Assembly: GCF_002160525.1 (NCBI RefSeq)
Contig: NZ_NFKT01000027.1
Span: 1-64,000 of the forward strand
DNA from: Lachnoclostridium sp. An169
GTDB taxonomy: Bacteria; Bacillota; Clostridia; Lachnospirales; Lachnospiraceae
Reading direction: 5' to 3'
DNA length: 64,000 nucleotides
Positions 25,422 through 35,017 of this stretch are shown here, in pieces (within the stretch, counting starts at the first letter, position 1; each line of letters starts with the position of its first letter). The position numbers were made by a program, and so were the translations under genes. Below the pieces are notes generated by a model. That model was not told the DNA's origin and did no database searches. It was given only the letters and a program-made list of their open reading frames with translations.

Positions 25422-27032
25422 ATGTTAAGACAGACCAACCAACAACCAATTACCGCCCTTTACCCAAGACTATCCCATGAGGACGAGCTGCAAGGCGAAA
25501 GCAATTCCATTTCCAATCAGAAGCGTATCCTTGAAACCTATGCAAAGCAGAACGGCTTTTCCAATCTGCGCTGGTACACGGACGACGGTTATTCTGGTGC
25601 GAACTTTCAAAGACCCGGTTTTCAAGCCATGCTTGCGGACATTGAAGCCGGAAAAGTCGGGACAGTTATCGTAAAGGATATGTCGAGGTTAGGGCGAAAC
25701 TACCTGCAAGTGGGAATGTACACGGAAATGATTTTCCCACAGAAAGGTGTCCGCTTCATCGCTATCAATGACGGAGTGGACAGCGCACAGGGCGACAATG
25801 ACTTTGCCCCGCTGCGGAATATCTTTAACGAATGGCTGGTGAGAGATACGAGCAAGAAAATCAAAGCAGTAAAACGCTCAAAAGGCATGAATGGCAAGCC
25901 CATCACAAGCAAGCCTGTGTATGGCTACCTCATGGACGAGGATGAAAATTTCATTATTGACGAGGAAGCTGCACCCGTAGTCAAGCAGATATACAACCTC
26001 TGTCTTGCCGGGAATGGTCCGACCAAGATAGCCCGTATGCTCACAGAGCAGCAAATCCCCACGCCGGGAACGCTTGAATACCGCAGGACGGGCAGCACCC
26101 GCCGCTACCACCCCGGCTATGAGTGCAAGTGGGCGACCAATACCGTAGTGCATATCCTTGAAAACCGGGAATACACAGGCTGTCTGGTAAATTTCAAGAC
26201 AGAAAAACTTTCTTACAAAGTCAAGCACAGTGTAGAAAATCCCCCGGAAAAGCAAGTGATTTTCGAGAACCACCACGAGCCTATCATAGACACCCAAACA
26301 TGGGAACGGGTGCAGGAGCTTCGCAAACAGCGCAAACGCCCAAACCGCTATGATGAAGTGGGTTTGTTCTCCGGCATACTGTTCTGTGCGGACTGCGGCA
26401 GCGTGATGTATCAGCAGCGATACCAGACGGACAAGCGCAAGCAGGACTGTTATATCTGCGGCAACTACAAGAAACGCACCCATGACTGTACGGCGCACTT
26501 TATCCGCACCGACCTCTTGACCGCTGGTGTACTCTCCAATCTGCGGAAAGTGACCAGCTATGCGGCAAAGCATGAAGCCCGGTTTATGAAACTCTTGATT
26601 GAGCAGAACGAGGACGGGGGCAAACGCAGGAACGCCGCCAAGAAAAAGGAACTGGAAGCCTCCGAGAAACGCATAGCCGAGTTATCCGCTATCTTCAAGC
26701 GGCTGTATGAGGACAGCGTGACCGGGCGCATATCAGACGAGCGTTTCACAGAGCTGTCGGCAGACTATGAAGCAGAGCAACGGGAGCTGAAAGAAAGAGC
26801 CGCTGCTATTCAAGCGGAGCTTTCCAAAGCACAGGAAGCCACCGTGAACGCAGAAAAGTTTATGAATGTTGTCCGGCGGCATACCAGCTTTGAAGAACTT
26901 ACCCCTACTCTGCTGCGGGAGTTTGTAGAGAAAATCGTTGTGCATGAGTGCAGCTATGACGAGAACAAGACCCGCAGACAGGACATTGAGATTTATTATT
27001 CTTTTGTTGGCAAGGTGGACTTGCCCGAATAA
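25422..27032 (+). CDS. large serine recombinase of E2
   Basis: 536 residues. Catalytic serine in LYPRLSHEDE (Ser18), DMSRLGRNYLQVG near residue 90, recombinase domain, zinc ribbon CADCGS and CGNYKKRTHDC (around 325-352), coiled coil and a C-terminal FYEKIVVHE-like segment (FVEKIVVHECSYDENKT). CGGAGGA precedes the ATG. It is the last gene before the right end of E2 at 27121 and should have catalysed insertion into maff2. Confidence 0.94.
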   Translation: MLRQTNQQPITALYPRLSHEDELQGESNSISNQKRILETYAKQNGFSNLRWYTDDGYSGANFQRPGFQAMLADIEAGKVGTVIVKDMSRLGRNYLQVGMYTEMIFPQKGVRFIAINDGVDSAQGDNDFAPLRNIFNEWLVRDTSKKIKAVKRSKGMNGKPITSKPVYGYLMDEDENFIIDEEAAPVVKQIYNLCLAGNGPTKIARMLTEQQIPTPGTLEYRRTGSTRRYHPGYECKWATNTVVHILENREYTGCLVNFKTEKLSYKVKHSVENPPEKQVIFENHHEPIIDTQTWERVQELRKQRKRPNRYDEVGLFSGILFCADCGSVMYQQRYQTDKRKQDCYICGNYKKRTHDCTAHFIRTDLLTAGVLSNLRKVTSYAAKHEARFMKLLIEQNEDGGKRRNAAKKKELEASEKRIAELSAIFKRLYEDSVTGRISDERFTELSADYEAEQRELKERAAAIQAELSKAQEATVNAEKFMNVVRRHTSFEELTPTLLREFVEKIVVHECSYDENKTRRQDIEIYYSFVGKVDLPE

Positions 27033-27121
27033 CCGCCCGACCTATCCGACACAATGCGCAAGTGCCGGATAGGAACGGCAAAATTTTTTACACTTCTATT
27101 ACTTCTTTATCGCACATCAGT

Positions 27122-27215
27122 AAAAAGCCAGGGCATGAAGCAGCTCATGGCGGGCGGCGGCGTCGCTTTGATCGGCGGCACCCTTGTTCCGCTTCTTTCC
27201 AAACTTTTTGGATAA
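27122..27215 (+). pseudogene. Maff2-family protein, 3' half
   Basis: Reading AAA AGC CAG GGC gives KSQGMKQLMAGGGVALIGG and ends in LSKLFG, the normal Maff2 C-terminus. It has no start of its own. It is the missing half of 14077-14201, displaced by E2. Confidence 0.92.
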
Positions 27216-27285
27216 TGCCTAAAACAAATACCACCCGCCGCGCCCTCTCGGAAACGGGAGGGCGCGGGAAAGGAGGGATTAACTT

Positions 27286-28149
27286 TTGATATGGCAGATG
27301 ATTGAAGATTGGTTTCGTGGCATTTTGACAGACGGGATTTTATCGAACCTCTCCGGCTTGTTTGACAGCGTAAATACAGAGGTTGGAGAAATCGCAACGC
27401 AAGTCGGCACGACCCCCGCCGGGTGGAACGCGGGCATATTCAACATGATACGCAGCCTTTCGGAAAATGTCATTGTACCGATTGCGGGCGTTATCATTAC
27501 CTTTGTCATGTGCTACGAACTAATCCAGATTGTAATTGAAAAAAACAATCTGCACGATCTCGACACTTGGATTTTCTTCAAATGGATTTTTAAGACCTTT
27601 GTTGCGGTGCTGCTGGTAACAAACACTTGGAACATCGTCATGGGAGTTTTCGACGTTACGCAGAGCGTCGTCAATCAGAGCGCGGGGGTTATCATATCCG
27701 ATACAAGCATAGACGTTACCACCGTCATTACCGACATTGAAGCAAAACTCGACGCTATGAGCGTGGGCGGTCTTTTGGGGTTATGGTTTCAATCCCTCTT
27801 TGTAGGGCTTACCATGAAAGCCCTGTCAATCTGCATTATGCTTGTGGTGTATGGGCGCATGATTGAAATATATCTTGTAACGAGCGTTGCCCCTATCCCT
27901 ATGGCAACAATGGTAAATCACGAATGGGGCAGCATGGGACAGAATTACTTAAAATCTTTGCTTGCGCTTGGTTTTCAGGCGTTTTTGATTTTGGTGTGCG
28001 TGGGCATTTATGCGGTCTTGATACAGACAATCGCAGCAACCGACGACATTTCCGGCGCGATCTGGGCTTGCATGGGCTATACCGTCCTCTTGTGCTTTAC
28101 CCTTTTCAAAACGGGGAGCCTTGCAAAGAGCGTCTTTTCGGCACATTAA
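27286..28149 (+). CDS. VirB6/TrbL-like conjugal transfer membrane protein
   Basis: 287 residues from a TTG start with GGAGGG 7 bases upstream. Six or so membrane segments (IVPIAGVIITFVMCYELIQI, FKTFVAVLLVTNTWNIVMGV, and a C-terminal pair), with SVAPIPMATMVN in the middle, as in the TrbL/VirB6-like proteins after Maff2 in clostridial ICEs. It would be part of the transfer channel in the membrane. A small CGCGCCCTC/GAGGGCGCG hairpin lies just upstream. Confidence 0.85.
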   Translation: MIWQMIEDWFRGILTDGILSNLSGLFDSVNTEVGEIATQVGTTPAGWNAGIFNMIRSLSENVIVPIAGVIITFVMCYELIQIVIEKNNLHDLDTWIFFKWIFKTFVAVLLVTNTWNIVMGVFDVTQSVVNQSAGVIISDTSIDVTTVITDIEAKLDAMSVGGLLGLWFQSLFVGLTMKALSICIMLVVYGRMIEIYLVTSVAPIPMATMVNHEWGSMGQNYLKSLLALGFQAFLILVCVGIYAVLIQTIAATDDISGAIWACMGYTVLLCFTLFKTGSLAKSVFSAH

Positions 28150-28165
28150 GGGGGTGAGTTATGAT

Positions 28166-29062
28166 TTGAAAATCGGCTTAATCGACGTTGACAGCCATAA
28201 TTTCCCCAACCTCTGCTTGATGAAGCTATCCGCGTATCATAAAGCAAAGGGGCATACGGTGGAATGGTGGAACGCAAAGGGGCGGTACGACCTTGTATAT
28301 AAAAGCCGCGTCTTTACGGACACCTATTCCAAAGACACGATAACCGTTACCAACGCGGAACAGGTTATTTTCGGCGGTACGGGCTACGACACGAAAAACC
28401 GCTTGCCGCCGGAAGTGGAACACAGTTACCCGGATTATTCTATCTACCCGCAGTTTTTCGGGATTGCCTACGGCTTTTTAAGCCGGGGTTGTCCGAGAAA
28501 TTGCGGGTTTTGCATTGTCAGCGGTAAAGAGGGGCGCAAAAGCGTTAAGGTTGCGGATTTGTCCGAGTTTTGGAAATGGCAGCCGGAAATAAAAATCATG
28601 GACGCTAATCTGCTTGCCTGTCCCGACCATGAAAATCTCATTGAGCAGCTTATACGAAGCCGCGCATGGGTGGATTTTTCGCAAGGGCTGGATATTCGCC
28701 TTGTGAACAGGGATAATGTCAGCCTGTTAAATCGGGTACGGATAAAAGCGGTACATTTTGCATGGGATAATCCCGACGAGGACTTGACCGGGTATTTCCA
28801 ACGTTTTTTGGATTTGACAGCCATTAAAAGCAGCCGCCAGCGGCGCGTGTATGTTCTTACCAACTACGGCAGCACTCACGAACAGGATTTATACCGCGTG
28901 AACACCTTGCGGGCTATGGGCTTTGACCCGTATGTGATGATTTACGAGCGTCCAACCGCCCCGCCTGTTACCCGCCATTTGCAACGATGGGTAAACAACA
29001 AGCGGCTTTTCTATGCTGTTCCCCGCTTTGAAGATTACATTCCGGGCAGAAAGGAGGTATGA
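28166..29062 (+). CDS. radical SAM protein in the conjugation operon
   Basis: 298 residues from a TTG at 28166 (MKIGLIDVDSHNFPNLCLMK), about 8 bases after AAGGGGGTGA; an upstream GTG at 28154 is possible. The N-terminal part resembles a B12-binding-like Rossmann fold, followed by the radical SAM cluster CPRNCGFC near residue 110 and a half TIM barrel. It sits between VirB6 and PrgI without gaps. Substrate unknown; a modification of a transfer protein, tRNA or DNA end is possible but unsupported. Confidence 0.85.
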   Translation: MKIGLIDVDSHNFPNLCLMKLSAYHKAKGHTVEWWNAKGRYDLVYKSRVFTDTYSKDTITVTNAEQVIFGGTGYDTKNRLPPEVEHSYPDYSIYPQFFGIAYGFLSRGCPRNCGFCIVSGKEGRKSVKVADLSEFWKWQPEIKIMDANLLACPDHENLIEQLIRSRAWVDFSQGLDIRLVNRDNVSLLNRVRIKAVHFAWDNPDEDLTGYFQRFLDLTAIKSSRQRRVYVLTNYGSTHEQDLYRVNTLRAMGFDPYVMIYERPTAPPVTRHLQRWVNNKRLFYAVPRFEDYIPGRKEV

Positions 29063-29063
29063 A

Positions 29064-29456
29064 ATGGCGTATGTAACCGTCCCAAAGGACTTAACAAAAA
29101 TCAAAAGCAAGGTAATGTTCAACCTTACGAAACGACAGCTAATTTGTTTCAGCGCGGCGGTGGCAATCGGACTGCCGCTGTTCTTTTTGGTAAAAGGCAG
29201 CGTTGGAACGAGCGCAGCGGCATTGTGCATGGTGCTTGCCATGCTGCCTATGTTTTTGCTTGCCATGTACGAGAAAAACGGGCAACCGCTGGAAGTGATT
29301 ATTCGGCAATTTGTGGAAGTGAAGTTTCTTCGCCCCAAAGAGCGACCTTATCAGACCAACAATTTTTATGCCGCCCTTGCGCGGCAAGAGCAATTAGATA
29401 AGGAGGTACGGGCGATTGTCAAAGGAAAAGAAAAACACCCAAAACGAAAAGCGTAA
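29064..29456 (+). CDS. PrgI-family membrane protein
   Basis: 130 residues, AAAGGAGG before the ATG. VTVPKDLTKIKSKVMFNLTK then two membrane helices (ICFSAAVAIGLPLFFLV; ALCMVLAMLPMFLLAMY) is the PrgI layout. PrgI proteins pair with VirB4 in Gram-positive type IV systems (VirB3-like role). It overlaps virB4 by 41 bases. Confidence 0.9.
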   Translation: MAYVTVPKDLTKIKSKVMFNLTKRQLICFSAAVAIGLPLFFLVKGSVGTSAAALCMVLAMLPMFLLAMYEKNGQPLEVIIRQFVEVKFLRPKERPYQTNNFYAALARQEQLDKEVRAIVKGKEKHPKRKA

Positions 29457-31812
29457 ACTTTCCCGACAGGAAAGAAAACAGATAGATACCCTTATCCGAC
29501 AGGCAAAGGGCGACGGGAAGCCCCATACGGCGCAGGACAGCATACCGTTTGAGCGAATGTATAAGGACGGGATTTGCCGCCTTGCAAACGGGCGGTATTC
29601 CAAGTGCATTGAGTTTGAGGATATAAATTATCAGCTTGCGCAGCCGGACGACAAAACCGCCATTTTTGAAGCCCTTTGCGATATGTATAACTCGTTCGAC
29701 GCTTCTATCAGCGTGCAGCTTTCCCTAATCAGCCGCCATGCGAACAAGGACGATTTTAAGAACAGTATCACGATTGCACCGCAGAATGACGACTTCGACA
29801 GTATCAGAGCAGAATACACCGAAATGCTTAGGACGCAGCTTGAACGCGGAAACAACGGGCTTATCAAAACCAAGTTTCTCACCTTTACCGTTGAAGCAAA
29901 GGACATTAGATCGGCGCGGGCGCGTCTTGCCCGCATTGAAACGGACACCCTCAACCATTTTAAGGTGATCGGCGCGGCGGCGCGGGTATTGGACGGGAAA
30001 CAGCGTCTTGAAGTGCTGCATGGGATTTTTCACCCGGACGGGGAACGCTTTAACTTTGCGTGGGAATGGCTACCCGCAAGCGGGCTTTCCGTCAAGGACT
30101 TTATCGCCCCGTCCTCTTTCCGATTTGGCGACGGGCGAATGTTTCAAATGGGCGGCAAGTTTGGTGCGGTTTCCTTTTTGCAGATCGTCGCGCCGGAACT
30201 CTCCGACCGTATGCTTGCCGACTTCATGGACGCGGAAAACGGGATTATCGTCAATCTGCACATTCAGAGTATCGACCACAACGAAGCAATCAAGACGATT
30301 AAGCGCAAGATCACCGACCTTGACCGCATGAAGATTGAAGAACAAAAGAAAGCAATCCGCAGCGGTTATGACATGGATATTATTCCGTCCGACCTTGCCA
30401 CCTACGGCGGGGAAGCAAAAAACCTACTCCGCGATTTGCAGAGCCGCAACGAAAGAATGTTTCTGCTCACGCTGCTTGTCTTAAACCTTGCAGATACCAA
30501 GCAGAAATTGGATAACGAAGTATTTGGGGCGGCGGCAATCGCACAGAAATACAACTGCATTTTGACCCGCCTTGACTACCGGCAGGAACAGGGGCTTATG
30601 TCCTCTATCCCGTTGGGGGAAAACCTTATCCATATCCAGCGCGGCTTGACGACCAGCAGCACCGCCGTTTTCGTTCCCTTTACGGTGCAAGAGCTGTTCC
30701 AAAGCGGCGAAGCATTGTATTACGGCTTAAACGCCCTTTCCAACAACATGATTTTGTGCGACCGAAAGAAGCTGAAAAACCCCAACGGCTTGATACTCGG
30801 CACACCGGGCAGCGGCAAAAGTTTTTCTGCAAAACGCGAAATCACAAACGCTTTTCTTATTACGGCAGATGATATTATCATTTGCGACCCCGAAGCCGAA
30901 TATTACCCCCTTGTCGGACGTTTGAAAGGACAGGTTATCAAGGTTTCGCAGAACAGCACGCAGTACATTAACCCTATGGATATTAACCTCAATTACAGCG
31001 AGGGCGACACGCCCATAGCCTTAAAGAGCGATTTTATCCTTTCCTTTTGTGAGTTGATTATGGGCGGTAAAAACGGGCTGGAAGCTGTTGAAAAGACCTT
31101 GATTGACCGCGCTGTTATCAGCGTGTACCGCAACTACCTTGCCGACCCGAAGCCTGAAAATATGCCGATTTTGGGCGACCTCTACGACGAAATCAAGAAG
31201 CAGCCGGAAAAGGAAGCGCAGCGTATCGCGGCGGCATTGGAACTCTATGTAAACGGCAGCTTGAACATTTTTAACCACAGGACAAACGTTGACATTCATA
31301 ATCGCCTTGTCTGCTTTGATATTAAGGAACTCGGTACGCAGCTTAAAAAAGTCGGTATGCTTATCGTCCAAGACCAAGTATGGAACAGAGTAACGGTAAA
31401 CCGCAGCGAGGGCAAGGCGACGCGGTATTACATCGACGAGTTTCATTTGCTCTTGAAAGAGGAACAGACCGCCGCCTATTCCGTCGAGATTTGGAAGCGT
31501 TTTCGCAAGTGGGGCGGTATTCCGACAGGTATCACGCAGAACGTCAAAGACCTTTTGACGAGCAGAGAAGTTTCAAACGTTTTTGAAAACAGCGATTTTG
31601 TCTATATGCTCAACCAAGCCCAGGGCGACCGGGAAATCCTTGCCAAGCAGCTTAACATTTCGCAGCAGCAAATGACCTATGTAACCCATTCCGAAGCGGG
31701 CGAGGGACTTATCTTCTATGGCAACGTGATTTTGCCCTTTATTGACCGTTTCCCGAAAGATACGGAACTCTACCGCGTAATGACGACCAAGCCCGGCGAG
31801 GTGTCGGCATGA
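29416..31812 (+). CDS. VirB4-type conjugation ATPase
   Basis: 798 residues from a TTG start, 8 bases after AGGAGGT. Walker A GTPGSGKSFS near residue 463, Walker B RYYIDEFHLLL near 675, and RKWGGIPTGITQNVKDLL, all typical of VirB4/TraE of Gram-positive ICEs. It drives assembly and substrate transport. Overlaps prgI upstream and the methyltransferase gene downstream (4 bases), so the block is one tightly coupled operon. Confidence 0.94.
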   Translation: MSKEKKNTQNEKRKLSRQERKQIDTLIRQAKGDGKPHTAQDSIPFERMYKDGICRLANGRYSKCIEFEDINYQLAQPDDKTAIFEALCDMYNSFDASISVQLSLISRHANKDDFKNSITIAPQNDDFDSIRAEYTEMLRTQLERGNNGLIKTKFLTFTVEAKDIRSARARLARIETDTLNHFKVIGAAARVLDGKQRLEVLHGIFHPDGERFNFAWEWLPASGLSVKDFIAPSSFRFGDGRMFQMGGKFGAVSFLQIVAPELSDRMLADFMDAENGIIVNLHIQSIDHNEAIKTIKRKITDLDRMKIEEQKKAIRSGYDMDIIPSDLATYGGEAKNLLRDLQSRNERMFLLTLLVLNLADTKQKLDNEVFGAAAIAQKYNCILTRLDYRQEQGLMSSIPLGENLIHIQRGLTTSSTAVFVPFTVQELFQSGEALYYGLNALSNNMILCDRKKLKNPNGLILGTPGSGKSFSAKREITNAFLITADDIIICDPEAEYYPLVGRLKGQVIKVSQNSTQYINPMDINLNYSEGDTPIALKSDFILSFCELIMGGKNGLEAVEKTLIDRAVISVYRNYLADPKPENMPILGDLYDEIKKQPEKEAQRIAAALELYVNGSLNIFNHRTNVDIHNRLVCFDIKELGTQLKKVGMLIVQDQVWNRVTVNRSEGKATRYYIDEFHLLLKEEQTAAYSVEIWKRFRKWGGIPTGITQNVKDLLTSREVSNVFENSDFVYMLNQAQGDREILAKQLNISQQQMTYVTHSEAGEGLIFYGNVILPFIDRFPKDTELYRVMTTKPGEVSA

Positions 31813-32765
31813 GGATAGAAACGGATAAAATCTATTGCGGCGACAGCTTGCAGGTGCTTCAAACCTTGCCGGATAACTGTTTGGATTGTTGCGTAACGTC
31901 CCCGCCCTACTATGCTTTGCGCGATTACGGCACAGACGGGCAGATCGGGCGGGAAGCAACGCCGGAGGAATATGTTTCCCGCATTACGGCGGTTTTCCAT
32001 GAGGTAAAGCGGGTGCTTACGCCGGAGGGTACTTGTTGGCTGAATATCGCGGACACTTATTGCGGCACAGGCAGCAAAGCCGACCACCAAGACCCGAAAT
32101 ACCCCAAAGGCAGGAACGGGCAGCAAGTGGCGGTAAACCACCGCGCCCCCGGCTGCAAGCCGAAAGACCTAATCGGTATTCCGTGGCTTGTAGCCCTTGC
32201 CTTGCGGGGCGACGGTTGGTATTTGCGCAGTTCTATCATTTGGCACAAGGGAAACGCCATGCCGGAAAGCACGCGGGACAGACCGACGCGCTGCTATGAA
32301 TATGTGTTTCTGCTTACCAAGTCAAAGAAATATTACTATGATTGGCAAGCAGTAGCCGAGCCGATAGCCCCCACAACGGCGGTACGGCTGAAAAGCGGAG
32401 TTGGGAAAGGCAACAAATATGCCGCTACCGTTCCGGGGCAAAACCAGCCGCAGAAAATCAACCGTCCCCGCAGGAAAGGCGCATACACCGACGAAATGAT
32501 TTCCCCCGTCCGCAGCCGCCGCAACGTTTGGCAGATCAACACAGCTTCCTATCGCGGCGGGCATTTTGCAGCGTTCCCGCCCAAACTTGCGGAAACGTGC
32601 ATTTTGTCGGGCTGTCCTGTCGGCGGGATTGTGCTTGACCCGTTTTTAGGCAGCGGCACGACCGCAGCGGCGGCAAAAAGCCTTTCCCGCCGCTATGTGG
32701 GTATAGAGATCAACCCCGAATACTGCACCCTTGCAAAACAGCGTATTGGAGGTGATGAACATTGA
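31809..32765 (+). CDS. site-specific DNA methyltransferase (beta class)
   Basis: 318 residues. Motif IV TSPPYYALRDYG near residue 31 comes before motif I DPFLGSGTTAAAA near 275, the beta-class order. TSPPY is more usual for N4-cytosine than N6-adenine enzymes. There is no restriction partner nearby. Start and stop both overlap neighbours by 4 bases (virB4 and the NlpC gene), so it is made with the transfer machinery. It may mark DNA to evade restriction in recipients. Confidence 0.9.
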   Translation: MRIETDKIYCGDSLQVLQTLPDNCLDCCVTSPPYYALRDYGTDGQIGREATPEEYVSRITAVFHEVKRVLTPEGTCWLNIADTYCGTGSKADHQDPKYPKGRNGQQVAVNHRAPGCKPKDLIGIPWLVALALRGDGWYLRSSIIWHKGNAMPESTRDRPTRCYEYVFLLTKSKKYYYDWQAVAEPIAPTTAVRLKSGVGKGNKYAATVPGQNQPQKINRPRRKGAYTDEMISPVRSRRNVWQINTASYRGGHFAAFPPKLAETCILSGCPVGGIVLDPFLGSGTTAAAAKSLSRRYVGIEINPEYCTLAKQRIGGDEH

Positions 32766-34729
32766 GCAAGGAATTAAAAGCCCCCGACAAGGTAACGCAG
32801 AAAATGACCCGCGACGGGGCGATTGCGGAAAACCTTACGACGGGCGAAACAACGAGTATCAGCGAAAGACCGCCGGAGGAAAACTATTCAGCCCCCGTAG
32901 CGGGAGCAGCAGAAAAGACAACCCAACGTATCAGCACAGAGGTTAGCCGCCACTTTGAAAAGGGCGCGGAGAAAAAGACCCTTGACGCAGCACAGCTTAA
33001 AACCCATACGTCCCGCTTGCAGTTTTCCGAAGCGGAACGGGCAACGCCGGACCTGCAAAAGGCAATCAAAAAATCCGATACGGCGGCTGACCGTTTAGAC
33101 AAAGCGCGGGCAGCTATCCCCAAACAGACCAAAATCACAAAAGAGCGCGTTTTTGACGAAGCCAAAGGCAAAGCAAAGACGCGCCTTGCTTTTGAAAAAA
33201 CGGATAAGCCCCCAAACGGCAAGTTGCGTCATAACCCGTTATCCCGTCCGGCGCAGGAATTGGACGCCGCCGTACATGGAAAAATCTATGAGGTGGAGAA
33301 AGAAAACGTCGGTGTGGAAAGCGGACACAGGATAGAACTTGTGGGCGAGAAAGCGGGCGGCATGACGACGCGGGCAGTAAAACGCGGCATACGCAGCCAT
33401 AAGCTGAAACCTTACCGGGCGGCGGCAGCAGCCGAGAAAAAGGCAGCAAAGGCAAACGCCGATTTCCTCTACCAAAAGGCGCTGCATGATAACCCCGCCC
33501 TTGCGCACTCCAACCCGATTTCCCGTTTTTGGCAAAAACAGCGCATTAAAAAGCAGTATGCAAAGGCGTTGAAAACGGGCGGCAAGGTGAAAAAGACCGC
33601 CGAAGCCACCGCAAAGGCGGCGAAGAAAACGGCGCAGGAAACCAAACGGGCGACGTTCTTTGTCGTCCGGCATTGGAAAGGCTGTTTGATTGTGGGCGGG
33701 ATTGCCTTTATCGTGCTTCTGTTTTTCGGCGGCTTGTCCTCTTGTTCCCTGTTCGGCGGCAACAGCGGCAGCGGCTTGATTGCGTCGTCCTATCTCTCCG
33801 AGGACGCGGATATTACAGGCGCAGAAAGCGCGTATGTCGCTATGGAAGCCGAGTTACAGGATATGCTGGATAACATCGAAAGCGAATACCCCGGCTATGA
33901 CGAATACCGGGTAACGGCTGACGAGATCGAGCATGACCCGTATGTGCTAATCTCTATCCTCTCCGCTTGGCATGAGGGCGTGTTTACTCTCGATGAAGCG
34001 CAAAGCACCCTTGAAATGCTCTTTGATAAACAGTATATCTTGACGGTTACGGAGGAAGTCGAGGTACGCTACCGCACCGAAACGCGGACGGACAGCGAAG
34101 GCAACGAATACGACGTTGAAGTAGCCTATAACTATTACATTCTCAATGTGGATTTGGAAAACTTCAACCTCTCCCATGTTCCCGTTTACATTATGGGCGA
34201 GGAACAGCTATCCATGTACGCTATGTATATGTCGTCGCTGGGAAACAGACCCGATCTTTTCCCGCAATCCGGCTATATTTCAAAATACTATGAAAACCCG
34301 CCAGCGGATTATGAAATCCCGCCCGCCTATCTGGAAGATGAACAGTTTGCGCGGCTCATTGAGGAAGCGGAAAAGTATGTCGGTTTTCCTTATGTGTGGG
34401 GCGGCAGCAGCCCGGAAACCTCTTTTGATTGCAGCGGTTTTGTTAGCTATGTGCTGACGAACAGCGGCTTATACAATACGGGCAGACTTGGGGCGCAGGG
34501 GCTTTACAACATTTCAACCCGCGTTTCCAACCCGCAGCCGGGGGATTTGGTTTTCTTTACGGGTACATATGACACACCGGGGGTATCTCATGTGGGTATC
34601 TACGTTGGCGAGGACGGGGACGGAAGCCCCGTCATGCTGCATTGTGGCGACCCGATACAATACGCAAAACTTGATACAAGCTATTGGCAATCCCATTTTT
34701 ACGCCTATGGGCGGCTACATTACAACTGA
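32762..34729 (+). CDS. conjugal transfer cell-wall hydrolase with NlpC/P60 domain
   Basis: 655 residues from a TTG overlapping the previous stop. Long Lys/Ala-rich cytosolic N-terminus (1-300), one membrane helix near 305-325 (CLIVGGIAFIVLLFFGGLSS), a VirB8/CwlT-like middle, and a C-terminal NlpC/P60 peptidase with Cys557 in SFDCSGFVSYV and His in GVSHVGIYVG. It opens peptidoglycan for the transfer channel. No separate lysozyme-like domain was recognised. Confidence 0.9.
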   Translation: MSKELKAPDKVTQKMTRDGAIAENLTTGETTSISERPPEENYSAPVAGAAEKTTQRISTEVSRHFEKGAEKKTLDAAQLKTHTSRLQFSEAERATPDLQKAIKKSDTAADRLDKARAAIPKQTKITKERVFDEAKGKAKTRLAFEKTDKPPNGKLRHNPLSRPAQELDAAVHGKIYEVEKENVGVESGHRIELVGEKAGGMTTRAVKRGIRSHKLKPYRAAAAAEKKAAKANADFLYQKALHDNPALAHSNPISRFWQKQRIKKQYAKALKTGGKVKKTAEATAKAAKKTAQETKRATFFVVRHWKGCLIVGGIAFIVLLFFGGLSSCSLFGGNSGSGLIASSYLSEDADITGAESAYVAMEAELQDMLDNIESEYPGYDEYRVTADEIEHDPYVLISILSAWHEGVFTLDEAQSTLEMLFDKQYILTVTEEVEVRYRTETRTDSEGNEYDVEVAYNYYILNVDLENFNLSHVPVYIMGEEQLSMYAMYMSSLGNRPDLFPQSGYISKYYENPPADYEIPPAYLEDEQFARLIEEAEKYVGFPYVWGGSSPETSFDCSGFVSYVLTNSGLYNTGRLGAQGLYNISTRVSNPQPGDLVFFTGTYDTPGVSHVGIYVGEDGDGSPVMLHCGDPIQYAKLDTSYWQSHFYAYGRLHYN

Positions 34730-34750
34730 CTTTGAAAGGAGTTTATTTCT

Positions 34751-35017
34751 ATGGCAAACACGAAACTTGACCGTATCGAAAGGGATATTGAGAAAACGAG
34801 GGCGAAAGTCCTTGAATACCAAAAAAGGCTGAAAGACCTTGAAGCGCAGAAAATCGAGGAAGAAAACGCGCAGATCGTTCAAATGGTGAAAGCGGTACAC
34901 CTTGACGGGGCGCAGCTTGCCGCGTTCCTCTCCGCCTATGCCAACGGCGAAATCATTTTGCCGCAGCCGGACACAGACTATACCGACGAACAGGAGGAAA
35001 CCGAAGATGAAGCATAA
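34751..35017 (+). CDS. DUF4315 family protein
   Basis: 88 residues; GAAAGGAG before the ATG. A coiled coil LDRIERDIEKTRAKVLEYQK followed by VKAVHLDGAQLAAFLSAYAN, typical of DUF4315 in ICEs. Its last 11 bases overlap the next gene. Function unknown. Confidence 0.85.
   Translation: MANTKLDRIERDIEKTRAKVLEYQKRLKDLEAQKIEEENAQIVQMVKAVHLDGAQLAAFLSAYANGEIILPQPDTDYTDEQEETEDEA

Larger units (their letters stand above)
14202..27121. mobile_element. Element E2: tet(40)-tet(32)-carrying TnpX-type element inserted in maff2
   Basis: Both ends are fixed by the split maff2 gene: the left half ends in GGAGCCAA and the right half begins AAAAGCC, sharing a 2-base AA core, as expected for a large serine recombinase. 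Contents: tet(40), a tet(32)-type gene, XRE regulator, methyltransferase, sigma/HTH pair, MobC, relaxase, Rep, DnaC-like, TnpW and a serine recombinase at the right end. Size is about 12.9 kb. Confidence 0.9.
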
